Made by a program: the position numbers and the translations under genes. A stretch of DNA of 64,000 bases from Pseudomonas baltica (GTDB lineage Bacteria; Pseudomonadota; Gammaproteobacteria; Pseudomonadales; Pseudomonadaceae): positions 1,674,001 to 1,738,000 of the forward strand of contig NZ_CP134771.1 in NCBI RefSeq assembly GCF_031880315.1, given 5' to 3'. Below the pieces are notes generated by a model, which did not search any database, was not told the origin of the DNA, and saw only the letters and a program-made list of their open reading frames with translations. Position 1 is the stretch's first letter, and every line of letters begins with the position of its first letter. This document shows, in pieces, positions 38,748-47,419 of the stretch.

Positions 38748-39229
38748 GTACCGGCCATGTTATTTGGAAGACTGAGGACGGGGCATGCGGCTCTCTCTCT
38801 CCTCAGGTGATCGATATGCTTACTAGCTGGACTCAGCGTGAAACTTTCTCCAATGAGGCCGGTGGTCTAATACTCGGCTTTATCGATTTAAATACAGACG
38901 GGTTATTAGCCGAGTCACTCACAGTGCCTGGCCGTGGAGATAAGCGTTCCAGAACCAGCTTCTTCCGTAGTGCCAGACATCAACACGAGGCCGAGCAATG
39001 GAATAAAGAGAACGGCGGTCGAGGCACTCAACTTGGACTCTGGCATACCCATCCAGAACCCCAACCAACCCCTTCAGGTGTTGATTTAAACGATTGCGAT
39101 AAAGCGCTCAAGAACGGTACGTTTTACTCTGGAGGCCTGCTCTATCTCATCGTTGGGACAAGTACCATAGGTTGTTGGTACGCGCGACCTAGAAAATCTC
39201 TGAATTTCCTTGGGCATTTTGAACCATGA
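38732..39229 (+). CDS. cap3: CBASS Cap3-type JAMM isopeptidase
   Basis: The 165-residue protein has a complete JAB/MPN+ metal site: Glu42 (SNEAGG), His105-x-His107 (LWHTHPEPQ), Ser115 and Asp118 (PSGVD). Cap3 removes CD-NTase from conjugates and so counteracts Cap2. I prefer the ATG at 38732 over a GTG at 38726 because GAGG (38723-38726) is spaced five bases from the ATG. The gene begins inside the 3' end of cap2, and its stop overlaps the next start, making one tightly coupled operon. Confidence 0.88.
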   Translation: MLRRLSTGHVIWKTEDGACGSLSPQVIDMLTSWTQRETFSNEAGGLILGFIDLNTDGLLAESLTVPGRGDKRSRTSFFRSARHQHEAEQWNKENGGRGTQLGLWHTHPEPQPTPSGVDLNDCDKALKNGTFYSGGLLYLIVGTSTIGCWYARPRKSLNFLGHFEP

Positions 39230-40314
39230 CACTATCCGCTACGCAGGAACGCCTGTTAAACATAATAGAGACTTACGTTCGACGAAGCCCCGCAGGAGTA
39301 CTTATCAGCGGAGGAATTGCGCTAATGCTGGGTGGCCCTACTTTGGCCATAAAGCTGGTCTTTAGTAAAAAAAATTCTGATGATGAGTATGTGATAGGCG
39401 AGGTAAGCACTACTGACGCGGAGTGGTGGATAAATGCAACCTGCTTAGCTCTAGGTGCTGTTCTGGTGTTGGTCGGTTTGTATTTCGCTTGGTTACTATT
39501 TCATGATCAACGTCGCAAGCGCGTAGTAGCGATAGAGCTAAGAGGTCTCAATCAAACACTCGATGCTCCGATGCAAAATGCTATTCCCAGTAGGGTTCTG
39601 GGACGGCGTGAGCCGATTTTCATTGATGTGCGCCAAATGGTAGATGGAACTGAGCGTCTGCGAAGAGAGGCCGTTAGCGCCGTTAACCTCATCCCTCAAC
39701 GGCTTAAGCAGCTGAAAGATGGCTGTGATCGTGATGATTTGATTTTGTATGCAGGGGGGCTGGCACCAGTACCGCTTCTATTCCTTGCAGGGAACTTGCT
39801 TGCCGCAGAAAGCGAAATTCACTGGCTTGACTGGAATCGCAAGACCCTAAAGTGGGTTCCTCCGTCTTCTGGAACTGACGTACCACCCATACAAACAGTG
39901 GACTACACGCCAGCCACAAAAACCGAAGCGGTTCTTGCCGTATCAATCTCTTATCCAGTGGATGTTAGTGAGCTAAAAACAGCATTTCCTGGAATACCTA
40001 TAGTGAAAATGCAGATTGATGGTGCCTTCCCTGGTCTAGTGGTCAGCGACGCGTCCATTCAGCAAATCATGCAGGACTTCATGCAGACACTAGCCAGACT
40101 TCAAGCGACAGGGATTCGGAAGATCCACTTAGTGCTTGCAGCACCAAGCGTACTTTCAATGCGATTAGGGACGAGCTATGCAGGAAGAAACATGCCAGAA
40201 CTGGTGGTCTATCAGTATCAACGAGCGCTGACTGAAAACCCTTACCCCTGGGGCGTTGAGATGCCAAACTCAGAACGAAATGCAGGAGAGTTTGTGAGCC
40301 GCCAACCAAACTGA
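39226..40314 (+). CDS. CBASS effector: two-TM SAVED protein (Cap14-like)
   Basis: The 362-residue protein begins with two membrane helices (about residues 21-45 and 66-92). A cytosolic SAVED domain follows (about 105-350, with VVAIELRG, LILYAGGLAPVPLLFLAGNLL and IRKIHLVLAAPSVLSMRLG). SAVED domains bind the cyclic oligonucleotide signal; here the output would be disruption of the inner membrane and abortive death of the infected cell. This is the TM-SAVED class, named Cap14 in the CBASS literature as I recall. It overlaps cap3 by 4 bases (ATGA) and closes the operon. Confidence 0.82.
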   Translation: MTLSATQERLLNIIETYVRRSPAGVLISGGIALMLGGPTLAIKLVFSKKNSDDEYVIGEVSTTDAEWWINATCLALGAVLVLVGLYFAWLLFHDQRRKRVVAIELRGLNQTLDAPMQNAIPSRVLGRREPIFIDVRQMVDGTERLRREAVSAVNLIPQRLKQLKDGCDRDDLILYAGGLAPVPLLFLAGNLLAAESEIHWLDWNRKTLKWVPPSSGTDVPPIQTVDYTPATKTEAVLAVSISYPVDVSELKTAFPGIPIVKMQIDGAFPGLVVSDASIQQIMQDFMQTLARLQATGIRKIHLVLAAPSVLSMRLGTSYAGRNMPELVVYQYQRALTENPYPWGVEMPNSERNAGEFVSRQPN

Positions 40315-40512
40315 CGTCTCCACGTCTCCGCAAAAGCGCACCAGAGCAGTAAGCCTTGTGTCCGAATCTGGCATCAACCAGCTGAGGGAAGTATTTCCGG
40401 CCGACCGGCGACTGAGCGCCCGCGACCAGCCCCATCTGAGACGCCAGCCCGGCTTGAACGACGTGACAGCTCAATCGAAGGCCTCATCTTTTCGTTTTTC
40501 ACCCCCAACAAC

Positions 40513-41129
40513 CTACTGCGATTCACTATTCCGAACCGGCCTTGCCAACTTGAAGTATCCATCAGTAGAGACGCTTGTGTAATAGTTTCCAGCCAACTAA
40601 GAAGGACCTACTACGGAGAACCCCAAATTGGCAGACCCTTCATAAGGCTCCCTCGCCCGACACCGGTCTTCTTGGGTATCACACGATAGAAATAGAAGAT
40701 CTGAGCACGCCCTGATTCAGGATCCTTCTTGGGTACTATAGCCAGCGTCTGTGAATCCGAGTCGTGCGACAACACCTCCATGCTCATGCTCATGCTCAGC
40801 CAACTCTGCTTGATCACGGCGGTGGTACGAACCTCGCCACTTAGACAATTGTTGCGGTAGTGTATCGTCATGTCCCATTCACCATTGAGGTCAGGGAACA
40901 ACCAGCTATTCAGGGCATGAAACGATGCCCAGAGCCTCCCCCAGCCCCAGTAAACAAACACTAGTAATACAAAATTGAGAAGTGCCCCGCCACGTAGCAC
41001 CATACCGAACAATTCGGGCGCGTATTCAGGGCAGCATTCACTGAACAGAAAATGAAGTCCTATAACACATATACAGTACGCGACTGCAACAACCCCGATT
41101 ACTCGTAACGGATAAATGATTAGGAACAT
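40513..41129 (-). pseudogene. Decayed Cap15-like CBASS effector (two-TM, beta-barrel)
   Basis: The intact first 158 residues show two membrane helices (about 5-30 and 46-70), then FPDLNGEWDMTIHY, the signature entry into the beta-barrel of the S-2TM-beta/Cap15 family. The open frame runs off into a stop at 40611. One base lost near 40648 would restore a frame reading REPYEGSANLGFSVVGPS. After a TAG at 40597-40599 this continues LAGNYYTSVSTDGYFKLARP, the expected last strands of the barrel. The rebuilt protein is about 205 residues, the normal family length. So it carries one frameshift and one nonsense codon. It converges on the live TM-SAVED effector gene and has no CD-NTase of its own. Confidence 0.78.
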
Positions 41130-41163
41130 CTACGCTCTCTCGGAAAAAATTTCGCGGCCATGC

Positions 41164-41370
41164 CTAAAAAATAACGATGCCTAACGATTCAGTCGCGATG
41201 CCACACATATGAACACCTGGTAGCGTTGAGCCGAACAGCGCTATGCCCTGGCCCATTTCACCGAACTGCAAGGTCGCGCCGTCAACGGAGCGCAGATTTT
41301 TCATGACCTTGCGCAAAACAATACGGCCCAGTCGGGTGAGAGTGAAGCTATTCCAGTGCAGAGGGTTCAT
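41164..41370 (-). CDS. Short unassigned ORF upstream of the Cap15 relic
   Basis: A 68-residue frame (MNPLHWNSFTLTRLGRIVLRK...) has a basic N-terminal half and no membrane helix. It lies on the same strand between the relic and the 189-residue gene and 67 bases after the latter's stop. I do not recognise it. It may be a fragment of a longer gene or non-coding. Confidence 0.3.
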   Translation of the reverse strand: MNPLHWNSFTLTRLGRIVLRKVMKNLRSVDGATLQFGEMGQGIALFGSTLPGVHMCGIATESLGIVIF

Positions 41371-41437
41371 TGCGAATTTGTTTGTTGTGGAGTGAAAAAG
41401 CCTTGGGGCTGCTAGCAAGACGGTAAGCACCTGGGCT

Positions 41438-42007
41438 TCACGCAGGCGTCATGGGTGTCAGCAATTGCGCTTCGATTTGAAACGCATCCTCCACCGAGAG
41501 GCCGTTCATGATGTTTTCGATAATGGTTTCGCGCAGGGCGCGAATACCGCTCGGATAAATATTGGCCGGGTCGTGGTAGTGGGCGGCCATCAGCTGTTTC
41601 GCCTGCTCACGGGCTACGCGCCGAAGGGGCGTGACCGCTTTTTCGCTGTGCTGGCCGTACAAGTCAAAGGCCTGATCGACGGTAGACCAGTCGAAAGCAA
41701 AGCAGCGTTGTTGTTCAGCCGCGCAATCGTGTTGCCACATGGCACTGCCGGGGTACTGATCCCCAGCGCTGACGATGATCAGGGTCAAACGCGGCAGGTC
41801 GAGCTCCGCCACGAAATCGTAGATCACCCAGAGAATTCGACCCATTCGCACCGGAATCAGGTTGGCCACCCGCTGATCATCCGGGTAACGGGTTTGGGCA
41901 TGCTCGATCAGTTGGCCATAGGTCATGATCTGTCGGGCGGTGACTAGTTCAATCAGCAGCGGGTACAGCAGTCGGGCGAGTTGGACATCCAGCAATGTAC
42001 GGGCCAT
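41438..42007 (-). CDS. Unrecognised 189-residue island protein
   Basis: The soluble protein begins MARTLLDVQLARLLYPLLIELVTARQ and continues with ITYGQLI-like MTYGQLIEHA, then RMGRILWVIYDFVAELDLPRLTLIIV and a PGSAMWQ turn. That layout recalls the winged helix of alkyltransferase-like DNA-binding domains, but no catalytic PCHR is present and I cannot name a family. The C-terminal half is helical. It follows the 140-residue gene on the same strand by 90 bases, so they probably form a small operon. Its GC is higher than that of the CBASS genes, so it may have a different origin. Confidence 0.6.
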   Translation of the reverse strand: MARTLLDVQLARLLYPLLIELVTARQIMTYGQLIEHAQTRYPDDQRVANLIPVRMGRILWVIYDFVAELDLPRLTLIIVSAGDQYPGSAMWQHDCAAEQQRCFAFDWSTVDQAFDLYGQHSEKAVTPLRRVAREQAKQLMAAHYHDPANIYPSGIRALRETIIENIMNGLSVEDAFQIEAQLLTPMTPA

Positions 42008-42097
42008 GGTGTGTTCCTTGAAGGGTCTTGAGGGGGCAGCACGGGTTCGTCCTCGCGTGAGCGTGGGCCGGGGACACCGTGCCGTGAGCGACTGCGC

Positions 42098-42520
42098 TTA
42101 TTCCAGTGCCAACTCAATGGTGACTTTACCATTGGAGGTTTCAAGCTTTACGATAGTGCACGTATTGAGGCCGATGCCCAACAGGGCCTCCAATCCCTCT
42201 TTGACGCAGGTTTGGACTGCCAGTGGGGTCACGGCGCGCAAGGCATCGGCGGCGTTACCAGCGGGTAGGACTACAGCCCCCACCGGGGCCGTGATGAGGG
42301 TCTGGGCAAAGTCCACCAAAGCTTGGACCCGCGAGGCCTGGCCCGAGTTGTTTTCGCGCCAGCGGCGCACACCCTGCTCGGTGACTTTGGCCTTCTCACC
42401 GATTTTTTTGTAGGATAGGTGGGTATGATTTTTGATACTCTCGACCAAGGCCTCGGTGCCGTGGATCAGATCACCCTCGGTGGTGAGTTGGCTCAGTGCG
42501 GCGTGGATAGCGTCGACCAT
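42098..42520 (-). CDS. Unrecognised 140-residue protein with a helix-turn-helix-like segment
   Basis: The protein has a segment SYKKIGEKAKVTEQGVRRWRE (about residues 36-56) that looks like a helix-turn-helix of the Cro/C1 type. It is followed by a helical region and a beta-type C terminus (CTIVKLETSNGKVTIELALE). It is the first gene of the minus-strand pair and could be its autoregulator. I know no named family for it. The 350-base gap to the next, divergent gene would hold its promoter. Confidence 0.55.
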   Translation of the reverse strand: MVDAIHAALSQLTTEGDLIHGTEALVESIKNHTHLSYKKIGEKAKVTEQGVRRWRENNSGQASRVQALVDFAQTLITAPVGAVVLPAGNAADALRAVTPLAVQTCVKEGLEALLGIGLNTCTIVKLETSNGKVTIELALE

Positions 42521-42872
42521 GGCATTGCCCTGTTGGGTAAACTATTGATATGGTCTGTACGCTACGTGAGTAGCTGACGACTGTCAACACCTGGATATCA
42601 ACACTTTGACCTACAGAGGCGTAGTACTCAGCCTCCGACGCGTAAGGTAAGGCTGCGCTGACGCGAGATCCGCAGGTAGCTGAGCACCTTCCCAGGTGGG
42701 CCGGCATGCGCGGGGCAGACGAAGTCGAACGTGCTGCGCATAACACGGTATCGATTAAACGCCGGACGACTCGCGGCGTGGCGCGGCCACCGGCCCTACG
42801 GTTTGATCCCGCCCCCCCGCCGACTGATAGCCTAACCCCACAGGCCATTCCCCAACACCGAGGCTCGATGCG
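42521..42872. other. Divergent intergenic region in the island
   Basis: About 350 bases separate the minus-strand unknown pair from the plus-strand TOTE relic. I see no gene. Short inverted pieces are present, for example around 42540-42640, but no motif I can assign. Confidence 0.4.
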
Positions 42873-45245
42873 GTGACCGACTCCCAGCTGCTGGCGACAC
42901 TCCAGGCGGAGAACGCGCGCTTAATTGCCTTACTCGATGCGCACGGCATCGACTGGCAACCGCCTGTCGAACCTGCCCGTATTCCCATGGCGCACGTTGA
43001 TACGTCATCCGCCCTGGACACCCGTAGCAAGCTCGCCCTCTTTCGTAGCTTTTTCAGAGGGCGTACCGACATCTACCCGCTGCGCTGGGAAGGCAAAAGC
43101 GGCAAGTCCGGCTATGCACCTGCCTGCGCGAACGAGTGGCGTCCGGAGATCTGCGAGAAACCACGGATCAAATGCGGCGACTGCCACCAGCGCCAACTGC
43201 TGGAGGTGACCGACGACGTCATCTTTCGCCATCAGGCAGGCGCGGCAGTGGTCGGTGTCTATCCGTTGCTCAAGGATGATACTTGCTACTTTCTGGCCGC
43301 CGATTTCGACGAGGCCGAATGGCGCGATGACGCCCGCGCATTCGTGGAGTCCTGCAAGGCCCTCGGTGTGCCCGTCGCCTTGGAGGTCTCACGCTCAGGC
43401 AACGGCGCGCATGCATAGATCTTCTTCGAGGACAAGGTACTGGCCAGCGATGCAACCCGTCTCGGGGCCGCCATCATCAGTCATGCCTGTGAACGCACGC
43501 GGCAATTATCGCTCAGTTCCTACGACAGGTTGTTTCCGAACCAGGACACCCTGCCCAAAGGCGGTTTCGGCAACTTGATCGCGTTACCGCTGCAAAAACG
43601 CTCCAGGGCACAGCATCACAGCGTCTTTGTCGATGACGCTATGGTGCCCTATGCCGATCAGTGGGAGTTCCTCGCCACACTCCAACGCATGAACCCCGAG
43701 CGCATCCACCCCGTCATTACTCAGGCCACGGGCAACCGCGACCCGGTCGCCGTTGCCTACGTCGATGAAGACGAAGGTGCCCAGCCATGGAAAGTCCCCT
43801 CGCCTCGACCACAGAAGCCCAACGGCCCGATGCCTGCCAAACTCAGCATCACCCGGCGAACCTGATCTACTTTGAAAAGGCCCAGCTGCCTCAACCCTTG
43901 GTCAACCAGTTGATCCGCCTCGCGGCGTTTCAGAATCCCGAGTTTTATAAAGCGCAGGCCCTACGCCTGTCAGTGTAGAACAAACCCAGAGTCATTGGCT
44001 GCGCGCAGAATTTTCCCCAACATATCGCCTTGCCACGTGGTTGCTGGGACGCCGTGCAGGCGCTGCTGGCGGAGTATAAGATCTCGCCACTGGTGGAAGA
44101 CGAGCGTTTCGCGGGCCATCCGTTGGATGTCAGTTTCCTCGGCACTATGCGTCCTGACCAGGAAACGGCCGTTACCGCCATGCAAGCACATGACACCGGT
44201 ATCCTCTTCGCGCCAACGGCCTTCGGTAAAACCGTGAGTGCCGCAGCGCTCATTACCAGGCGGCGTGTGAATACCTTGGTGCTTGTGCACAGGACCGAGC
44301 TGCTCCGGCAGTGGCAAGAACGCTTGCAGGCGTTCCTCGGCGTCGGCAAAGAAGTCGTCGGCACCTTGGGCGGCGGCAAGCCCAAGCTCACCGGCCAGAT
44401 CGATATAGCTGTCATGCAATCGCTGTCGCGCAAAGGCGAGATCAGTGACCTTGTGAAAAATTACGACCAGATCATCATTGACGAATGCCATCACCTCTCG
44501 GCGGTGTCTTTCGAGGCCCTGTTGCGCAGTTCGCCCGCGCGTTACGTGCTCGGGCTGACGGCGACCCCGATCCGCCGCGATGGGCAGCAGCCCATCATTT
44601 TCATGCAGTGCGGACCTATCCGCCATACCGCCGCGCGCATAGCCAGCGCCCCTCATTATTTGTCCGTGAGCCCTCGCATACTGTCCGGCCCCGTCATCGT
44701 CCCTGAAGGCTCGGGCATTCAGGAAGTATTCAGACGTTTGGCCGAAGCCCCCCCAGCGCACGGCAACCATCGTCTCTGCCGTGGTAAAGGCTTATCAGCA
44801 AGGAAGAAAAATCCTAGTACTGACTCAGCGCACCGAGCACGTCGAGGTGATAGACGTCGCGCTCCGTGAGCACGTCGCCAATCTTTATACGCTCCACGGC
44901 CGCATACCCAAGAAACAGCGGGCGTTGCTGATCAGTAAATTGGAGTCTTTGGCCGAAGATGCACCTCGGGTCCTCCTGGCCACCGGGACACTCATAGGCG
45001 AAGGTTTTGACCATCCGGCATTGGATACCCTGGTGCTGGCCATGCCCATTTAATGGCGCGGTATCCTCCAGCAGTACGCCGGACGTTTGCACCGCGTGCA
45101 CACCGCCAAGTCCGACGTGCAGATTATAGACTTCGTGGATGAGGGTAACGTCGCCCTGCTGAGGATGTGGGAGAAACGCAAGGCGGGTTACAAGGCAATG
45201 GGCTACCGACTGATAAACTCTTCCACCACGCTGTCGCTGCTGTAG
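42873..45245 (+). pseudogene. Broken TOTE-type primase-helicase
   Basis: Joined across frames this is one protein of about 790 residues. Its N-terminal archaeo-eukaryotic primase domain has FLAADFDE, SRSGNGAH and NLIALPLQ motifs. The C-terminal SF2 helicase has APTAFGKT as Walker A, IIIDECHH as motif II and QQYAGRLHR as motif VI. Five lesions interrupt it: TAG at 43416, a likely one-base loss near 43855, TAG at 43976, an extra C in a C7 run at 44748-44754, and TAA at 45051. Both catalytic halves keep their motifs, so decay looks recent. Intact relatives belong to TOTE conflict systems thought to act against foreign nucleic acid. Confidence 0.85.
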
Positions 45246-45371
45246 TCCAGCTGCGTGAAAGCACAGAACCAACACCTGCCTAGTTGAGGGTTGACCATGA
45301 GTACGAGTTTATAGTCGCGCACCTAGGATATCATTCGAACTAAGATTCGACGTGCTGAGAGGACAGTCGTC

Positions 45372-45551
45372 ATGTTAGAAAAGTACGATCGAGCCAAACT
45401 GCTAAACGACGTTTGGATCGAAGCGGTGACGATTGTTGCACCGCGCTACCAGCTGTCTGACGCTGGCCTAAAGAAACTCTGCAAGCGGCTACAGATCCCC
45501 ACCCCACCTCGTGGCTACTGGGCGCGACTGAAGGCTGGTGCTGGTACGTGA
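45372..45551 (+). pseudogene. N-terminal fragment of an HTH island protein
   Basis: A 59-residue frame (MLEKYDRAKLLNDVWIEAVT...) contains YQLSDAGLKKLCKRLQIPTPPRGYWAR, a helix-turn-helix opening shared by many larger uncharacterised island and plasmid proteins. The reading stops right after ARLKAGAGT, where those proteins continue for hundreds of residues. The body is missing and a different gene begins in another frame at the same point. A deletion junction is therefore likely at about 45535-45550. Confidence 0.65.
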
Positions 45552-46473
45552 GGCTTTGTGCAAATGCTTTGATGATTTCAGGGCACTAGCCGAACCTGAT
45601 CTGACTTGGCTATTACGGGAAGAACCGCCGGAAGGTAAGCCCATAGTTTCGTATGCTGAGGCACCCAGCTTGCGCGAGTTGATGCTGCCCATGAAGGAAA
45701 ACGATTTATTGAGCTTCTATTTCACTAGCGGGAAACAATCCAAAGATGCCAGCCCGTGGCTGTTTAATATTATGGGTAAACGCGGATGGCAGGCAAAAAT
45801 GGGTCGGAACTTGAGTGTCTTGGAATTCTCGGTACCTATCCTGTTTCACGAAAAAAACCCTTTGAGTTTTTTGAAGCTATTCTATGGATTCGCTCGCCAG
45901 CTGAATCCAGAGCAGGGATACGCCGGCCATGCTTTCAACCTGTCCGCTACAGAAGAAGATAACAACCAGCCTACTGAAGCGTTCATGGCGGCACAGATGC
46001 CTGGGTTAGATGCTGGAGTCGCGTACCTGTTAGCAAACCGGGCGACCTTCCGATACCCTAAGATCAAAACAATCAGCTGGCTCACACTCCTGGACAATGA
46101 ACGCCTGGAGCTGGTCGGAGGGCCGGATGCAATACGCGCTCAACTACCCCCAAGCCATTTTGCATTTTACGCCTACGGCGAAGGCCTGATCATTCAATCT
46201 GGTGCCTACCCCTATGTCGCCGGGGACGCTGAAGACCCGAAACCCGCTGCGTATGTATTGACCAATCACGCGCTCAAATCGATTCGATACGACACAGTCG
46301 GGTCGCTGCATGGCAATACCCATACAGGCGAATTGAGACTGGTGGGGTGGTCAGCAGACCAATGGCTCAAACGTCTCGACGTGGATGACAGCGACATAAC
46401 TGCCTGGCGTGCGAAGCTGCTCAAAAACGAACCACCGCTGGATATCAGCAATACGTTGCCTGAGCGTTCATGA
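45538..46473 (+). CDS. DUF3396 (type VI immunity-like) protein, shortened N terminus
   Basis: The 311-residue protein matches the DUF3396/TsiV-like family, whose members protect against type VI secretion effectors. Recognisable parts include VLEFSVPILFHEKNPLSFLKLFYGFARQLNPEQGYAGHAFNLS and KTISWLTLLDNERLELVGG. Family members usually have a longer opening. Here the family-like start VREALCKCFDDF passes within about ten residues into ALAEPDLTWLL, and the frame overlaps the end of the truncated HTH gene. Some N-terminal residues were probably deleted. No type VI effector gene is adjacent, so it would be an orphan immunity gene, and whether it still folds is open. Confidence 0.65.
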   Translation: MLVREALCKCFDDFRALAEPDLTWLLREEPPEGKPIVSYAEAPSLRELMLPMKENDLLSFYFTSGKQSKDASPWLFNIMGKRGWQAKMGRNLSVLEFSVPILFHEKNPLSFLKLFYGFARQLNPEQGYAGHAFNLSATEEDNNQPTEAFMAAQMPGLDAGVAYLLANRATFRYPKIKTISWLTLLDNERLELVGGPDAIRAQLPPSHFAFYAYGEGLIIQSGAYPYVAGDAEDPKPAAYVLTNHALKSIRYDTVGSLHGNTHTGELRLVGWSADQWLKRLDVDDSDITAWRAKLLKNEPPLDISNTLPERS

Positions 46474-46592
46474 ATGTGATCCTGGTATCTCGCTCTGCAT
46501 GAAAGCTTTACCTATCATACCCATCGGATAGGGTTGTGCTGGCGCTACGTCTCACCGAAAATCGCCCGCTCCCCCTTCAGGACCACACTCGC

Positions 46593-47357
46593 ATGGAAGC
46601 TGCGCCAGAAACACCCTCGCCCACTAAACAAACGTCCCTGTTTTCACTCGCTCGAATCGCCTTGATCCTGGTTCCGGTGATGAGCTTTCTCGGCTACTAC
46701 GCGCCGTACGTCGTTGGCCTGGCTTATCACCAGCACCTGTTGAGTCTGTATGACGTACCACCGGGGTTGTTTGAAAGCGAACCACGGCAGCTGTTTATTT
46801 ATGCCTACCAGGCGGTATTGGAAGTCGCCGCGAACTGGAAAACGTTCATCACCCATTCGTACATCATGCCGCTGGTATTTTTCTGCGTTTTTCTATTTTC
46901 TGCAGAAATAATTGGCCTGATATGGATGGGTCGATCATCCAAAATAGACGATGCCGTCAATCGCAGACTTAAATCAAAATGGGCGCAACTGCTCTTCGGC
47001 GTCACTGTGTTGAGCGCTGCTATAACAGGTATGGTAGCCAGTTTTCCCTTGGCCCTTTATCCCCTTATCGCTCTGCCGGCAAAGGTCGGAAACTTCGGCG
47101 CCGAGATTTCATTCGAGCGAGAGCACAAACTTTATGAAGGTGGATGCGGGGTCGAAAACGCAGATCATGTGTACTGCAAGGCAGTCATCGACAAGGACAA
47201 AATTCTGGGTGTCGGCTTCATGATTGTGACGTCTGATAATCGGGTGGCACTGTATCAACCCAAGCAAATGAAAATCCTCAAGCTGGGGGATGCAACGATT
47301 GAAGTGATGCGGCCCGAGGCGTTCAAGCGATATGAGGCGGCGTTGCCGACGCCTTGA
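46593..47357 (+). CDS. Unrecognised three-to-four-helix membrane protein
   Basis: The 254-residue protein has membrane helices at about residues 15-40, 90-112 and 135-165 and a C-terminal soluble domain (about 175-254, from FEREHKLYEGGCGVENADHVYCKAVIDKD) with a pair of cysteines. It has no signal peptide cleavage site. The family is not recognised. It follows the DUF3396 gene in the same direction by 120 bases, so an immunity or interbacterial-conflict role is possible but only by position. A GTG start at 46536 would add 19 residues. Confidence 0.6.
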   Translation: MEAAPETPSPTKQTSLFSLARIALILVPVMSFLGYYAPYVVGLAYHQHLLSLYDVPPGLFESEPRQLFIYAYQAVLEVAANWKTFITHSYIMPLVFFCVFLFSAEIIGLIWMGRSSKIDDAVNRRLKSKWAQLLFGVTVLSAAITGMVASFPLALYPLIALPAKVGNFGAEISFEREHKLYEGGCGVENADHVYCKAVIDKDKILGVGFMIVTSDNRVALYQPKQMKILKLGDATIEVMRPEAFKRYEAALPTP

Positions 47358-47419
47358 TGGTGGAGATGCTTGCACAGTTGGCGCGGCGATCTGATGCGGC
47401 TCGCGTGGCTGGGCTGGCC

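Larger units (their letters stand above)
35700..47400. mobile_element. Putative genomic (defence) island
   Basis: This stretch differs from both flanks. It has lower GC, rarer codon choices, no REP elements (they resume at about 47420), several broken genes and a cargo of phage-defence and conflict genes. It is inserted directly downstream of the housekeeping gene nrdB. No integrase or attachment site is seen, so mobility is inferred from content and composition only, and the edges are approximate. Confidence 0.6.

Noticed and set aside
40358..40582. 74-residue plus-strand frame downstream of the SAVED effector
   Set aside because: It is antisense to the recovered C-terminal barrel strands of the Cap15 relic, which explain the sequence better.
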